DNA of 64,000 nt. Source: Methylophaga sp. (lineage in GTDB: Bacteria > Pseudomonadota > Gammaproteobacteria > Nitrosococcales > Methylophagaceae). The translations under genes and the position numbers were made by a program. How positions within the stretch are numbered: position 1 is the first letter of the stretch; each line of letters starts with the position of its first letter. Shown here piece by piece: positions 1-11,521 of the stretch. The notes under the pieces were generated by a model. It did no database searches and was not told the origin of the DNA. It saw nothing but the letters and a program-made list of their open reading frames with translations. The stretch is taken from the NCBI GenBank assembly GCA_002696735.1, contig NZSL01000010.1, forward strand, positions 237,652-301,651, read 5' to 3'.

Positions 1-962
1 TTAATGATGTGCTGGAGCTGGCTAAAATTGAGACGGGTTCAGTGGACGTATCGATTGAGCCGGTGAATGTCAGTGTCGCAATTAATCATTGTTTGCCCAT
101 GCTGAAAAACCTGGCGGCTCGCTATCGTGTGATCATTCATACTGATGACATTCCTGAACAGCTGGTACTCGCTGATTTAACAAAACTCAAACAGGTGCTG
201 ATAAATCTGGTCAGTAATGCCATCAAATATAATCGCCCTGATGGCAAAGTTATTATTAGCGGTGAGGTAATTGATTCCACTAAGCGCTTGCGTATCACTA
301 TTCAGGATACAGGCATGGGAATTCCACGGGATAAGCAGGCCTATCTGTTTACGGCATTTGATCGTCTGGGTCAGGAAAACTCGGACATTGAAGGAACCGG
401 AGTCGGATTGATTGTGACCAAGAGACTGATAAAAGCCATGGACGGGCATATTGGTTTTGAAAGCACAGAAAATCAAGGCACTCGATTCTGGGTAGAGTTA
501 CCCATAACAGACAACAATAACCAGAATGATGAAGTGCATCAGCAGGCTGAATCAATTAAAGCCGAAAATCCATTTAACTCCTCTGCTTCGACTCTCATTC
601 TGCATATAGAAGATAATCCGGCCAATATCAAATTGATGGAAGCATTTTTTGATCGTCTGCCCCAATACACGTTGCATATTTGCAAAACAGCTGAGGCAGG
701 ACTGGACTGGCTGGAAAGTAATATGCCAGCCGTGATATTGATGGATATCAATCTCCCCGGAATCAGCGGCTTACAGGCTACCGAGCAGATCATGGCTAAT
801 CCGAAACTCCGGCACATTCCGGTGATCGCGGTTACCGCTGCCGCCATGCCTTATGATTTGCAGCAGGCAGAAGGCCTGTTTACTGCCTATCTCACCAAAC
901 CGGTTAATTTTATTCTGCTGACGGAATTATTAAATAAATACAGTAAGCCAGAGGTTTATTGA
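1..962 (+). CDS. Hybrid sensor histidine kinase, C-terminal part (5' end outside window)
   Basis: The frame is open from the first bases: residues N-D precede V-L-E-L-A-K-I-E, the end of a HisKA dimerisation helix, so the real start lies upstream. A HATPase_c domain follows, with an N-box (NLVSNAIKY), G1 (DTGMGIP) and G2 (GTGVGL). After a short linker comes a receiver domain with the acidic pair in IEDNPAN, the phospho-acceptor Asp in ILMDINLPG, and the conserved Thr (VTAAA) and Lys (TKP). Hybrid kinases of this form pass phosphate from the catalytic core to an attached or separate receiver. The sensory input domain is not visible, so the signal is unknown. Its stop region overlaps the convergent M23 peptidase gene by 7 bp. 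Confidence 0.9.
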   Translation, partial: NDVLELAKIETGSVDVSIEPVNVSVAINHCLPMLKNLAARYRVIIHTDDIPEQLVLADLTKLKQVLINLVSNAIKYNRPDGKVIISGEVIDSTKRLRITIQDTGMGIPRDKQAYLFTAFDRLGQENSDIEGTGVGLIVTKRLIKAMDGHIGFESTENQGTRFWVELPITDNNNQNDEVHQQAESIKAENPFNSSASTLILHIEDNPANIKLMEAFFDRLPQYTLHICKTAEAGLDWLESNMPAVILMDINLPGISGLQATEQIMANPKLRHIPVIAVTAAAMPYDLQQAEGLFTAYLTKPVNFILLTELLNKYSKPEVY

Positions 963-1792
963 ACTGAAGGATAACCTTCCCGCTCTGGAAAAAATAACAA
1001 GGGCTCAACACGGGCATTATTCAAACTCACACCAAGGTGCAGGTGTGGACCGGTAACACGGCCAGTGGCGCCAACCGTGCCGATAATCTCGCCCTGTTGA
1101 ATTTTTTGTCCTGCTTTGACATCAATCCGATCCAGATGACAAAACATGGTCACGAGACCCTGACCATGGTCAATCATTACTGTATTGCCATTGAAAAAGT
1201 AATCGCCGGTATCCGTCACTATTCCGTTGGCCGGTGCCATAATTTCAGTACCTGTTGCCGCTGCAATATCAATACCGCTGTGTGGATTACGCTCTTCGCC
1301 ATTAAACACACGACGACGGCCAAATAAACCACTGACCCTTCCTTCAATGGGCCAGACAAAATTAAACGGCACATTGTCGCTGGCACGCCAATGACGTAAG
1401 GCTTTATTTATTTTGGCTGTTTCGGCTTCGATGCGCTCCATATCTTCCGCATAGGGATTGACCTTACGATCGTCAGGAACATTTATCCGTTGAGTGGGAT
1501 AAGCTTTATCTTTGACCTCAAACATAATGCTGCTTAACGCACCCTGACTTTCCACCAGAATTTTGTGATTCCCCGACTCGGCTGCTAGCGGAATGCCAAC
1601 TACAGCCTGCCATTGCGAATCTTGTTTTACCACTAGCACCTGTTGTTTTTGATAGGTCACCTCAGGTGCTACATTTCCCTCGATTTCCAAAGGCAAAATG
1701 ACGACACCACCTGGCACTGGTAATTGTTGTGGTAAAGCCCAGGCAGGTGAACAGACTAATAGAACCAGCCAATAGCACAATCTATACATCAT
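956..1792 (-). CDS. M23 family metallopeptidase, exported
   Basis: The 278-residue protein begins with a signal peptide (about residues 1-19, ending SPAWA). The C-terminal half is an M23/LytM-type zinc peptidase domain: the HxxxD site is in HSGIDIA, there is a further His in MFCHLD, and the GPHLHLGV motif supplies the last zinc ligand. All expected ligands are present, so it should be active on peptidoglycan cross-bridges or act as an amidase-activating type. The N-terminal half resembles the beta-rich prodomain common in these proteins. It overlaps xseA by 4 bp (ATGA) and is probably translated from the same transcript. The exact substrate cannot be read from sequence. Confidence 0.9.
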   Translation of the reverse strand: MMYRLCYWLVLLVCSPAWALPQQLPVPGGVVILPLEIEGNVAPEVTYQKQQVLVVKQDSQWQAVVGIPLAAESGNHKILVESQGALSSIMFEVKDKAYPTQRINVPDDRKVNPYAEDMERIEAETAKINKALRHWRASDNVPFNFVWPIEGRVSGLFGRRRVFNGEERNPHSGIDIAAATGTEIMAPANGIVTDTGDYFFNGNTVMIDHGQGLVTMFCHLDRIDVKAGQKIQQGEIIGTVGATGRVTGPHLHLGVSLNNARVEPLLFFPEREGYPSVQ

Positions 1793-3291
1793 TTCTTACG
1801 ACGAACTTCACAGTCCAATTGACCTTCAAATAAACGAATTTGCAGGGATTGTCCGATTGCTACTTCATCAGATCGGTAAATAACATTACCAGTCTGTGAA
1901 TCACTGGTGATGCTGTAACCGCGCTCCAGTGTGTTGAGAGGGCTAACCACCGATAAGGTACGCATCAACTGGGCCAGCTGCTTTTTTTGATTGGTAATTT
2001 GTTGACCGGTCAAACGGTTTAATTGTGAAGAGAGTGCCTCTACATGCTGCTGCTGTTGCTTCAAACGGGAGATCGGTAACAATCGCTTTAAGCGGTCATG
2101 CAGATTCTGGCTTTGTAACCTGAATTGCTGCTGCTGTACCGAAAAGGCTTTTTCAAACCGCTGTGTTAAATCCTGCAGTCGGGTTTGCCGCCAGCTGATT
2201 CGCAACTTTGGATGAGGAAATCTTACTGAAAGATAATCCAGTTGTTGCTGCTTGCCTTGTAACCGCCGCTGGATACTGTAATCAAGTTGCGTTTGCAGAC
2301 GTTTTAACTGTTGCTGCTGGAGTTTAATTTGCTGCTGCGGGCGGGGCAGACGTTGAGACAGATGCCGAATATGCCGTTGTTCATTGGCAAGTTTTTGCTG
2401 AATACGACTGCCCAGATTCTGCAACAAACCGCGAAGATTTAAGGCTAATTGGCGCGCTTCAGGTACCGCCAGTTCAGCTGCCGCCGAAGGCGTTGGAGCC
2501 CTGACATCTGCAACAAAATCGGCAATGGTAAAATCAATTTCATGGCCTACCGCGCTGATGGTCGGTATCTGACAGGCAAACAAAGCTCTGGCAACCAACT
2601 CATCATTGAAGCTCCACAGATCTTCCAGTGAGCCACCTCCACGCCCTACTATCAGCAAATCACATTCCTGTCGCTGATCGGCAGTTTGAATAGCATTTGC
2701 AATCTGCCGTGGCGCTGTTTCACCTTGTACGGCAACGGGATACAGAATCACTTTGATTGCCGGAAAACGCCGTTTCAAAACATGCAAAATATCGTGAACC
2801 GCTGCGCCATCCGGTGAAGACACAATGCCGATGGTTTGCGGCAACGACGGTAACGGTTTTTTATGAGCGGTATCGAATAAACCTTCCTGACCCAGTCGGG
2901 CTTTTAATGCTTCATAAGCGCGTTGCAATGCGCCGCTACCCGCTTCTTCCATATGCTCAACAACCAGCTGAAATTCGCCACGACCTTCATAAAGGGTGAC
3001 TTTGACGCGCAGTAATACCTGCATGCCATTTTCCGGTGTAAAGCGTAATTGTTGATTGCGTCCACGAAACATTGCACAGCGTACTTGCGCAGCTGAGTCT
3101 TTTAACGTGAAATAAATGTGCCCTGACGCCGGCATTGCCAAATTGGAGATTTCCCCTTCCACCCACAAAAGCGGAAACGAACCATCCAGCATCAGCCGGA
3201 CTTCTCTGACCAATCGCGAAACCGGATATACATCCTTGACAGCACGGGCAGCGAGTTTTACTTGCGAATCCGATGTCATAAGTGATGCCAT
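1789..3291 (-). CDS. xseA: Exodeoxyribonuclease VII large subunit
   Basis: At 500 residues this is slightly longer than the usual 450-460. It has an N-terminal OB-fold DNA-binding domain (about residues 20-120) and the catalytic core with the family signatures GRGGGSLEDLWSFND and AVGHEIDFTIADFVADVRAPTPSAAAE. A long glutamine- and basic-rich coiled-coil region (about 290-440) follows. With XseB (not in this window) it degrades single-stranded DNA into oligonucleotides. It is divergent from guaB across 62 bp, a common arrangement in gammaproteobacteria. The ATG at 3291 is used; a second in-frame ATG lies four codons downstream. Confidence 0.96.
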   Translation of the reverse strand: MASLMTSDSQVKLAARAVKDVYPVSRLVREVRLMLDGSFPLLWVEGEISNLAMPASGHIYFTLKDSAAQVRCAMFRGRNQQLRFTPENGMQVLLRVKVTLYEGRGEFQLVVEHMEEAGSGALQRAYEALKARLGQEGLFDTAHKKPLPSLPQTIGIVSSPDGAAVHDILHVLKRRFPAIKVILYPVAVQGETAPRQIANAIQTADQRQECDLLIVGRGGGSLEDLWSFNDELVARALFACQIPTISAVGHEIDFTIADFVADVRAPTPSAAAELAVPEARQLALNLRGLLQNLGSRIQQKLANEQRHIRHLSQRLPRPQQQIKLQQQQLKRLQTQLDYSIQRRLQGKQQQLDYLSVRFPHPKLRISWRQTRLQDLTQRFEKAFSVQQQQFRLQSQNLHDRLKRLLPISRLKQQQQHVEALSSQLNRLTGQQITNQKKQLAQLMRTLSVVSPLNTLERGYSITSDSQTGNVIYRSDEVAIGQSLQIRLFEGQLDCEVRRKK

Positions 3292-3314
3292 AAACCACTA
3301 AGTTCCTGATATAA

Positions 3315-4817
<1,503 letters not shown>

Positions 4818-4830
4818 TTTTTGAATAATG

Positions 4831-4860
4831 CCGGCTTCTCCCCGGAAGCCGGTATTTTTT
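4831..4860 (+). terminator. Hairpin plus T-run between guaB and guaA
   Basis: CCGGCTTC (4831-4838) pairs with GAAGCCGG (4845-4852) across a 6-base loop, followed by TATTTTTT. It has the form of an intrinsic terminator and lies 14 bp after the guaB stop and about 20 bp before the guaA start. It may reduce read-through, so that guaA expression is partly uncoupled from guaB, or it may stabilise the guaB mRNA 3' end. Confidence 0.75.
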
Positions 4861-4881
4861 ATCTGACTGTAAGAGAGATTC

Positions 4882-6459
4882 ATGAGCAGCCATATTCACG
4901 ACCACCGCATTCTAATCCTTGATTTCGGGTCACAATATACCCAACTTATTGCCCGCCGAGTACGCGAAGCCGGTGTGTATTGTGAGTTACGCAACCCGGA
5001 TATCAGCGAAGCGGAAATTCGTGAATTTGCTCCAAAAGGTATCATTCTTTCCGGTGGCCCTGATTCAACGATTGGTGAGTCTGCACCAGCTGCACCACAC
5101 TGTGTATTTGAAATGAATGTGCCCGTGCTGGGTATCTGCTACGGCATGCAAACCATGGCCACACAACTTGGGGGCAAGGTCGAATCGTCATCTCACCGGG
5201 AATTTGGCTACGCTAAAATTCGTGCTCATGGCCATTCTGCGTTTTTAAAAGATATTGAAGACCATACAACCCCAGAAGGCTTTGGCATGTTGGATGTATG
5301 GATGAGTCATGGTGATCGGGTCAGCCAGTTGCCTGATGGATTTAAAGTTATTGCCAGCACGGACAGTGCACCCATTGCAGGTATGGCAGATGAAGAACGA
5401 CAGTTCTACGGTGTCCAGTTCCATCCTGAAGTCACCCACACAACTCAGGGGCAACGGATGATTTCGCGTTTTATCAGCGAAATCTGTGGCTGTGAAACTT
5501 TATGGACCTCCGCCAATATTATTGAAGACAGCATTGAAACCATCCGCCAGCAAGTGGGCAAAGATGAAGTATTGCTGGGTTTATCTGGTGGTGTTGATTC
5601 CTCGGTAGTGGCAGCTTTACTGCACCGTGCAATTGGCGATCAGCTGATTTGTGTGTTTGTAAATAATGGCCTGTTGCGTGAAAACGAAGGCGACCAGGTG
5701 ATGGCGATGTTTGCCAAACACATGGGTATTCGCGTGATTCGTGTTGATGCAGAAGATCGTTTCTTGTCTGCTCTGGCAGGTGAAAATGATCCGGAAGCCA
5801 AACGTAAAATCATTGGCCGTGAGTTTGTTGAAGTATTTGATGAAGAAGCTTCCAAACTGACAAATGTGCAATGGCTTGCTCAAGGCACTATATATCCTGA
5901 TGTAATCGAATCTGCTGCCTCTAAAACCGGTAAAGCCCATGTGATTAAAACACATCACAATGTCGGCGGCTTACCGGAGCACATGAAACTCAAATTAATT
6001 GAGCCTTTACGCGAATTGTTTAAAGATGAAGTGCGTAAACTGGGCGTTGAATTAGGCTTGCCAAGCGATATGGTCTATCGCCACCCATTCCCTGGCCCAG
6101 GCCTTGGCGTACGTATTCTGGGTGAAGTCAGAAAAGAATATGCCGACTTATTGCGTAAAGCCGATAACATCTTTATCGAAGAACTACGCGCGCATGATTT
6201 GTATGATAAAACCAGCCAGGCGTTTGCAGTATTTTTACCCGTTAAATCAGTTGGTGTAATGGGTGATGGTCGTCGCTATGACTATGTAGTTGCATTGCGT
6301 GCAGTCGAAACCATTGATTTTATGACCGCTCGCTGGGCACACCTGCCTTATGAGTTTCTGGATCTGGTGTCACGTCGGATTATTAATGAAATCAATGGTA
6401 TATCACGAGTAGTCTACGATATCTCTGGTAAACCACCTGCTACTATAGAATGGGAATAA
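4882..6459 (+). CDS. guaA: GMP synthase (glutamine-hydrolysing)
   Basis: This 525-residue enzyme converts XMP, ATP and glutamine to GMP. The N-terminal class I glutamine amidotransferase domain has the nucleophile Cys in [10 protein letters not shown] and the His/Glu pair in QFHPEVTHT. The ATP pyrophosphatase domain has the PP-loop GLSGGVDSS. The C-terminal dimerisation domain ends in the conserved KPPATIEWE. The length is typical. The last codons overlap the start of the acylphosphatase gene by 10 bp. Confidence 0.98.
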   Translation: MSSHIHDHRILILDFGSQYTQLIARRVREAGVYCELRNPDISEAEIREFAPKGIILSGGPDSTIGESAPAAPHCVFEMNVPVLGICYGMQTMATQLGGKVESSSHREFGYAKIRAHGHSAFLKDIEDHTTPEGFGMLDVWMSHGDRVSQLPDGFKVIASTDSAPIAGMADEERQFYGVQFHPEVTHTTQGQRMISRFISEICGCETLWTSANIIEDSIETIRQQVGKDEVLLGLSGGVDSSVVAALLHRAIGDQLICVFVNNGLLRENEGDQVMAMFAKHMGIRVIRVDAEDRFLSALAGENDPEAKRKIIGREFVEVFDEEASKLTNVQWLAQGTIYPDVIESAASKTGKAHVIKTHHNVGGLPEHMKLKLIEPLRELFKDEVRKLGVELGLPSDMVYRHPFPGPGLGVRILGEVRKEYADLLRKADNIFIEELRAHDLYDKTSQAFAVFLPVKSVGVMGDGRRYDYVVALRAVETIDFMTARWAHLPYEFLDLVSRRIINEINGISRVVYDISGKPPATIEWE

Positions 6460-6725
6460 AGCGGTATCACTTTGTAATTGAAGGTCGCGTGCAAGGTGTC
6501 AGCTATCGTATGTCAGCGCAAATTTCAGCGCAGAAAATAGGCGTAACAGGCTGGGTGCGAAATCTGCGCGGTGGGCAGGTTGAGATGGTCGCAGAAGGTG
6601 AACCCGCTCAACTGGAACAATTACTCGAATGGGCCTGGCAAGGACCGAATTTTGCACAGGTCACTGATATCAGCCTGGAAAAACTAACCGCTACTGGCGA
6701 ATTTAGCCAGTTTGAGATTCGTTAG
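6450..6725 (+). CDS. acyP: Acylphosphatase
   Basis: This small 91-residue protein has the acylphosphatase signature [15 protein letters not shown] near the N terminus (here [12 protein letters not shown], with the catalytic Arg) and [17 protein letters not shown] containing the catalytic Asn. It hydrolyses the carboxyl-phosphate bond of acyl phosphates in the cytoplasm. The ATG at 6450 overlaps guaA out of frame by 10 bp, suggesting translational coupling. The next in-frame ATG would remove most of the active-site loop, so the overlapping start is preferred. Confidence 0.93.
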   Translation: MGIKRYHFVIEGRVQGVSYRMSAQISAQKIGVTGWVRNLRGGQVEMVAEGEPAQLEQLLEWAWQGPNFAQVTDISLEKLTATGEFSQFEIR

Positions 6726-6751
6726 TCCAATAAATATTTAAGGAGACGGTC

Positions 6752-7183
6752 ATGGCACAACGTTTTAATAGTAAAGGCTTTTTATTACGTTTGTTGTTTG
6801 CCGTTTTGCTGGTATTTATCAGTTATAACCCGAGTGGTTATAGCTATTATCATTGGGCCAATGACGCTCTGTTTGGTAACGCTGGTATGAATATTACCCC
6901 ACCATTTGCCATGGCCACCGTTATTATCCTGATTGGCTGGACGGTTTATCTCAGAGCAACATTCCGCTCATTAGGTGGATTTGGTCTTATCCTCGCGTTT
7001 GCCTTTTTTGCCATTATTATCTGGTGGTTATTTGATTTAGGTATTCTGGAATTCCGTCATCATGCCGCTTTTACCTATATCATTTTATTTCTTATCGCTA
7101 CTGTGCTCGCAGTGGGAATGTCATGGTCGCACATACGGCGTCGCTTATCAGGTCAAGCCGATATGGATGATGTCGATGAGTAA
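6752..7183 (+). CDS. Small integral membrane protein, DUF6524-like
   Basis: The 143-residue protein has four clear hydrophobic segments (about residues 10-27, 50-67, 72-97 and 107-125) and a short acidic C-terminal tail (QADMDDVDE). The N-terminal text (SKGFLLRLLFAVLLVF..YNPSGYSYYHW) matches what I recall of the DUF6524 family, which has no known function. A good ribosome site (AAGGAGA, 6740-6746) precedes the ATG. It follows acyP by 26 bp in the same direction and may share its transcript. I can assign no activity. Confidence 0.75.
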   Translation: MAQRFNSKGFLLRLLFAVLLVFISYNPSGYSYYHWANDALFGNAGMNITPPFAMATVIILIGWTVYLRATFRSLGGFGLILAFAFFAIIIWWLFDLGILEFRHHAAFTYIILFLIATVLAVGMSWSHIRRRLSGQADMDDVDE

Positions 7184-7308
7184 GCCATAAAAATTTTTCT
7201 GATCCAACACTAATTTTCAGTTTGAATTAAGCCTCGAGGATTATCGTTCTTCTTTAAGTCATATCAATGTCTGGCATTGGTAGAGTAACCAAGTTGAAGG
7301 ATAAACGC

Positions 7309-8175
7309 ATGGCTCTTTTCTCGGATAAAACCCGATCGAGATTACTACTTATTGTATTACTGCTCAGCACGATTTTAAGTGGCTGCCTCTGGTTCAGCAC
7401 CGTGAGTTCTGCCACAACTAAAACCAGTGAAGTCTGGGATCTTAATCACTATCTGCTCAGTAAAACGCTGATGATTGATGGTATAGAAGATAACTTATCC
7501 GGCATAACCTATCATCCTGATTCTGGAAATCTTTATGGCATTATTAATAATCCTGAGCAGATCGTTGTCATCAGTAAAAATGGTCAATTGCTGAGAAAAA
7601 TTGATTTAATAGGTTTTTCTGATACTGAAAGTATTGATTATGTAGAAGGCAATCGATTTATTATCAGCGAAGAGCGGCAGCAGACCATTAGCTTTGTTGA
7701 CATACTCGAGACAACGAAAGAAGTTCACTATTCTGATGTCAAAACCCTTGCCCTGCTTCCCCCTGAAAAAAATAATAAAGGCATTGAGGGGATTGCCTTT
7801 TCACCGCGACACGGCGTGTTTTTTGTGCAAGAGATCCCGGCCCGGATAATGCATTTTGCATTGGAAAATGATGAGCAGACCAAGCAGTTTGATGTAATGA
7901 AAAACCTGCGTCTGGAGGTCGATGACTTCTCGGGTCTTACCTTGTTGCAGGGCCCGGAAGAAAGATTACTGGTTTTAAGTGATGACTCACACAGCCTGCA
8001 CGTAATTGATTTGTCGGGAGAGGAAATATCACGAATCAGATTAGGCAGTGGTCCTTATCGTCTTTGGCCTAAAATGAGCCAGCCTGAAGGGGTTACAACC
8101 GATGCTGAGGGTAATATCTATGTTGTTGGCGAACCTAACCAGTTTATGGTGCTGAGAAGAACGACACCATTGTAA
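7309..8175 (+). CDS. SdiA-regulated/YjiK-like lipoprotein (beta-propeller)
   Basis: The preferred start is the ATG at 7309, preceded by GAAGGA at a good distance. An in-frame ATG at 7267 would add 14 residues without a comparable ribosome site. The N terminus is basic, then hydrophobic, ending in a lipobox (ILSGC), so the protein is probably a lipoprotein. The rest carries the repeated patterns of the SdiA-regulated (YjiK) family: NLSGITYHPDSGNLYGIINN, GIEGIAFSPRHGVFFVQE and QPEGVTTDAEGNIYVVGEPN, typical of a six-bladed propeller related to NHL/SMP-30 folds. The function of the family is not settled. A 125-bp gap separates it from the gene before, so it likely has its own promoter. Confidence 0.82.
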   Translation: MALFSDKTRSRLLLIVLLLSTILSGCLWFSTVSSATTKTSEVWDLNHYLLSKTLMIDGIEDNLSGITYHPDSGNLYGIINNPEQIVVISKNGQLLRKIDLIGFSDTESIDYVEGNRFIISEERQQTISFVDILETTKEVHYSDVKTLALLPPEKNNKGIEGIAFSPRHGVFFVQEIPARIMHFALENDEQTKQFDVMKNLRLEVDDFSGLTLLQGPEERLLVLSDDSHSLHVIDLSGEEISRIRLGSGPYRLWPKMSQPEGVTTDAEGNIYVVGEPNQFMVLRRTTPL

Positions 8176-8186
8176 ATTTTGGACAT

Positions 8187-8208
8187 TAAAAAGGGCGGTT
8201 TCCCGCCC
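8187..8208 (-). terminator. Terminator of the gnd transcript
   Basis: GGGCGG (8193-8198) and CCGCCC (8203-8208) form a strong stem with a four-base loop. Read on the minus strand it is followed by TTTTT, giving an intrinsic terminator 26 bp after the gnd stop. It lies between two convergent genes and may also slow transcription from the plus strand. Confidence 0.85.
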
Positions 8209-8233
8209 TCTTCAGTGTTTCATTTACCTTGAT

Positions 8234-9700
8234 TTACGCTTCATAGGTTGATGCTGAAACATTACCGCCTCTGCCGGTCCAGTTGGTATGGAAATATTCA
8301 CCGCGAGGCTTATCCAGCCGTTCATAGGTGTGGGCACCAAAATAATCCCGCTGGGCCTGCAATAAATTGGCAGGTAAGCGTTCACTGCGATAACCATCAT
8401 AGAAAGATAATGCACTGCTGAATGCAGGTACCGGAACCCCAAGACTGATGGCACAGCCTACGGCTTTACGCCAACCCGGTAAGGCCTCAGTAATAGCATC
8501 AATGAAGAAATCATCCAGTAACAGATTTCCCAGTTGGGGATTCCGCTCAAAAGCATCGCGAATATTGCCCAGGAAGCGACTGCGAATAATACAGCCGCCT
8601 CTCCACATCAACGCAATACCACCATAATTGAGCTCCCAGCCATAGGTTTTGGCTGCTTCACGCATTAGCATGTAACCTTGGGCGTAGGAAATAATTTTTG
8701 AAGCATATAAGGCATCACGAATTGCGTTAACCATTTCAGCTTTATCGCCGGAAAATTCACCTGCTTCTGCAGGCAAAACACTAGAGGCCGTCACCCGTTC
8801 ATCTTTCAGAGCAGATAAACAGCGGGAAAATACGGCCTCTCCAATCAGCGTTAATGGAATGCCTAACTCCAGTGCATTGATACCAGTCCATTTACCCGTT
8901 CCTTTTTGACCGGCAGTATCCAGAATATGATCAATCAGCAAACTGCCATCAGGTTCTTTCACCGCCAGGATATCGCGGGTAATCTCGATCAGATAGGAGT
9001 CCAAAACCCCTTCGTTCCATTCAGCAAATACCTGCTGAATTTCATCACCGGACATGCCCAGGCCTTCGCGCATCATTTGATACGCTTCACAAATCAGTTG
9101 CATATCACCGTACTCAATGCCGTTATGCACCATTTTTACATAATGGCCAGCGCCGTCATTACCGACCCAGTCACAGCAGGCTTCCCCATCAACCTGTGCA
9201 GCAATGGCCTGAAAAATGGGTTTAATCGCAGGCCATGCGGCATTATTACCACCAGGCATTAGAGAAGGTCCGAAACGTGCGCCTTCCTCACCACCTGAAA
9301 CACCGCTGCCGACAAACAGAATGCCTTTTTTATGCAGTTCATGGGTACGTCTGTCACTGTCATTAAACAGTGAGTTACCGCCATCAATAATGATGTCACC
9401 TTTATCCAGATAGGTAACCAGTTGCTCAATAAAAGAATCAACCACGGGACCCGCTTTCACCATCAACATGACCCGACGAGGCATTTGAAGGCTTTCGACA
9501 AATTTTTTCAGATCATGGCAACCGATAATATTGGTATCTTTTGCTGGCCCCTCCAGAAACTCATCGACTTTGGAGGTGGTCCGGTTATAAACCGCTACCT
9601 TAAAGCCTTTGTCATTCATGTTGAGCACCAGGTTCTGTCCCATCACGGCTAAACCTACTACGCCTATATCTGCTTTTGTATTTTGAATAAGTTCACTCAT
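8234..9700 (-). CDS. gnd: 6-phosphogluconate dehydrogenase, NADP-dependent, decarboxylating
   Basis: The 488-residue protein has the size of the long dimeric Gnd type. The Rossmann motif is [18 protein letters not shown], followed by [10 protein letters not shown]. The substrate/catalytic regions are [21 protein letters not shown] and [13 protein letters not shown], and the C terminus has [13 protein letters not shown] and the final tail needed by the neighbouring subunit. It oxidises 6-phosphogluconate to ribulose 5-phosphate, CO2 and NADPH. In RuMP-cycle methylotrophs this step is part of cyclic formaldehyde oxidation, which would suit the inferred host. The start ATG overlaps the stop of the upstream nucleotidyltransferase-like gene (ATGA), so the two should be cotranslated. 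Confidence 0.97.
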   Translation of the reverse strand: MSELIQNTKADIGVVGLAVMGQNLVLNMNDKGFKVAVYNRTTSKVDEFLEGPAKDTNIIGCHDLKKFVESLQMPRRVMLMVKAGPVVDSFIEQLVTYLDKGDIIIDGGNSLFNDSDRRTHELHKKGILFVGSGVSGGEEGARFGPSLMPGGNNAAWPAIKPIFQAIAAQVDGEACCDWVGNDGAGHYVKMVHNGIEYGDMQLICEAYQMMREGLGMSGDEIQQVFAEWNEGVLDSYLIEITRDILAVKEPDGSLLIDHILDTAGQKGTGKWTGINALELGIPLTLIGEAVFSRCLSALKDERVTASSVLPAEAGEFSGDKAEMVNAIRDALYASKIISYAQGYMLMREAAKTYGWELNYGGIALMWRGGCIIRSRFLGNIRDAFERNPQLGNLLLDDFFIDAITEALPGWRKAVGCAISLGVPVPAFSSALSFYDGYRSERLPANLLQAQRDYFGAHTYERLDKPRGEYFHTNWTGRGGNVSASTYEA

Positions 9701-10653
9701 TTTTGTTCAATCACCTTTATATATTCGCCTCGGGCTTCTCGTGTAGAACCGACCACAATTCGGCAGGTTCCGGAAGCATCACATTCCAATGCACCGCAAA
9801 CCTCAATGAATTCTCCTTTTTCCACTTGTCCAACATAGGTATGGGTAAAGGAAATAATTTCAGGAGTCAGTGCATTATCCACTCGGTATCGTGCAGGGAA
9901 ATCAAATGCACGACTGTCATCGGTCACCCGACATTGGATGGTTTTAATGCCTTGTTTGAGGAAATGCCGATGTTCGATATCAAGCTCATCTGATAGACAG
10001 ACCATTCCTATATCGAATTTACTGCCATCAATCATCGCTTTATTGCATTTCCGGTATTCATGCCAGCTAAACGTATCAAAATCCAGCTCACTATCCCGCC
10101 GCTGATAGTTTTCCTGCATTTGAGTTATATCCAGCTTCTGCAGCAGATTATCTGCAATTGCTTTTTTAACGGCAGAGCGACATTGATGAAATGCCTCACG
10201 TCCGTATATGACCAGATCAATATCGGATGTCGCTTTTTGCTGATTAATCAGCATTGATCCAGTGAGCCCCATGGCATCAATATCCACTGAATATTGCTGC
10301 AAAATGGCTATCAATTTATGTAGTTTATGCTGCAGCGGATCTTCAGCTGGTTGTTTAAGTAATTGCTGCAATCGTTGCTCGGGACGGTGATGATGAATAA
10401 TGCTGTTCACCGGAACCGCATGAAAGGCTGCATCAAACTGGCTGGAATAAAATAAAAACTCTGGATGATGGCGTTCCAATAAACGGTTAGCCTGTTCAGT
10501 ATCCACTTTATGCCAACCATGTTGATCCTGCACATAACGTAAAAAGCAGCCCACTTTCTGATCATGTGAGTGATAGCTGACGACGGCAAATATCAATCCA
10601 TCTTCAGTTTCAATGAAGTCTTTGGGCAGAAACGGAAACCCTGTCTGTCTCAA
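9697..10653 (-). CDS. Nucleotidyltransferase-fold protein of unknown function
   Basis: The 318-residue protein contains a polymerase-beta-type nucleotidyltransferase signature: G-S at residues 132-133 and then SDIDLV at 143-148, with the two metal-binding aspartates D144 and D146. A third acidic position could be in SELDFDTF. The N-terminal 100 residues ([21 protein letters not shown]...FLRYVQD) form a separate conserved region that I recall mainly from archaeal proteins annotated as DNA polymerase subunit beta. The C-terminal part ([17 protein letters not shown]...[15 protein letters not shown]) looks beta-rich and could be an OB-like domain. The nucleotide and acceptor are unknown. It is the promoter-proximal partner of gnd with a 4-bp overlap. 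Confidence 0.75.
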   Translation of the reverse strand: MRQTGFPFLPKDFIETEDGLIFAVVSYHSHDQKVGCFLRYVQDQHGWHKVDTEQANRLLERHHPEFLFYSSQFDAAFHAVPVNSIIHHHRPEQRLQQLLKQPAEDPLQHKLHKLIAILQQYSVDIDAMGLTGSMLINQQKATSDIDLVIYGREAFHQCRSAVKKAIADNLLQKLDITQMQENYQRRDSELDFDTFSWHEYRKCNKAMIDGSKFDIGMVCLSDELDIEHRHFLKQGIKTIQCRVTDDSRAFDFPARYRVDNALTPEIISFTHTYVGQVEKGEFIEVCGALECDASGTCRIVVGSTREARGEYIKVIEQK

Positions 10654-10698
10654 AAACCTACCTCCCGAAATAAATTTTATAGTGGCATAACCGCGCCA

Positions 10699-11406
10699 TT
10701 ATGACTTGTCTGTTAATCCAAACATGCCGCGTAATGCAAGAACCATTATCAACAGTAATAATGCATCAATCAGCCAACGCCCCTGTTCACCAAAAAAACG
10801 CCCGTTACAGATTCCTTCAAGTAGTGTTGTCAGCTTGATGTTATGAGCTTCAAGTTGCTGTCTAAGTTCATTTTTAGTGGATTCCGGGATAGGGATGGAT
10901 TCGCTCCATGAAACTCCCTGCAACGATATCAATTGCCAATCATCCAGAATCGAATTCCCTTGCCACATCCCACTTCGGGTTTGCAGCACCGGAAGACCGT
11001 GATGTAAACCAATATTCTGGATCTCAGCCGGTATAAGTTCTGCAGCGCCAAGTGTGCCGATATACCCGCCTTCGGTATCAAACAGAATCAGATTGTCATC
11101 TGTTGCCAGAACAATAAGATCCTCCAGTAAAATTCCACCTAACAATGGACGGTTATGAAGCAGTTTAGGTTCGGCATTCACATAAAGTTGTGAATCGATT
11201 TCCATAAACAGCTGTTCAGCCAGACGCCATCCATGTTCTACCGGCACATCCGTCCGTTGATAATGTTCAAGCAACCAGGGATTGGTCAGTTTGTATTGGT
11301 CCAGCTTGAGATCTCGTGCATGGTTCAGCAGCAAAGTACAGGTCAGCCAAATAAGCATCAGCACAGAAATGATCACAATCGCTGTGACTTTTATCCCTTT
11401 CAGCAT
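10699..11406 (-). CDS. PepSY-associated transmembrane-like protein
   Basis: The 235-residue protein has an N-terminal membrane helix (about residues 6-28), a periplasmic region of about 175 residues, and a C-terminal helix (about 210-230). The end (LLEGICNGRFFGEQGRWLIDALLLLIMVLALRGM) resembles the LHxGRxFGxxGRWLxDL segment of PepSY-associated TM proteins, which often accompany siderophore or heme uptake. The central region (LLEDLIVLATDDNLILFDTEGGYI) is also seen in such proteins. A bidirectional terminator separates it from the tiny genes upstream. The family assignment rests on the C-terminal motif and is tentative. Confidence 0.55.
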   Translation of the reverse strand: MLKGIKVTAIVIISVLMLIWLTCTLLLNHARDLKLDQYKLTNPWLLEHYQRTDVPVEHGWRLAEQLFMEIDSQLYVNAEPKLLHNRPLLGGILLEDLIVLATDDNLILFDTEGGYIGTLGAAELIPAEIQNIGLHHGLPVLQTRSGMWQGNSILDDWQLISLQGVSWSESIPIPESTKNELRQQLEAHNIKLTTLLEGICNGRFFGEQGRWLIDALLLLIMVLALRGMFGLTDKS

Positions 11407-11493
11407 TTACCTAGTCCCAAATAATTTTTTCAGTGCAGCTACAAGCATAGCTGAAAACAGCAGCAGAATTTTATCTTGCCATAAATTTCAGAC

Positions 11494-11521
11494 AAAAAAA
11501 GGGAGCAGAGCTCCCTTTTTT
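11494..11521. terminator. Bidirectional intrinsic terminator
   Basis: AAAAAAA precedes GGGAGC (11501-11506), a three-base loop, GCTCCC (11510-11515) and TTTTTT, so the hairpin has a T-run on both strands. On the minus strand it would end the transcript of the small genes at 11625-12329 and leave the PepSY-like gene with a promoter of its own. Confidence 0.85.
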
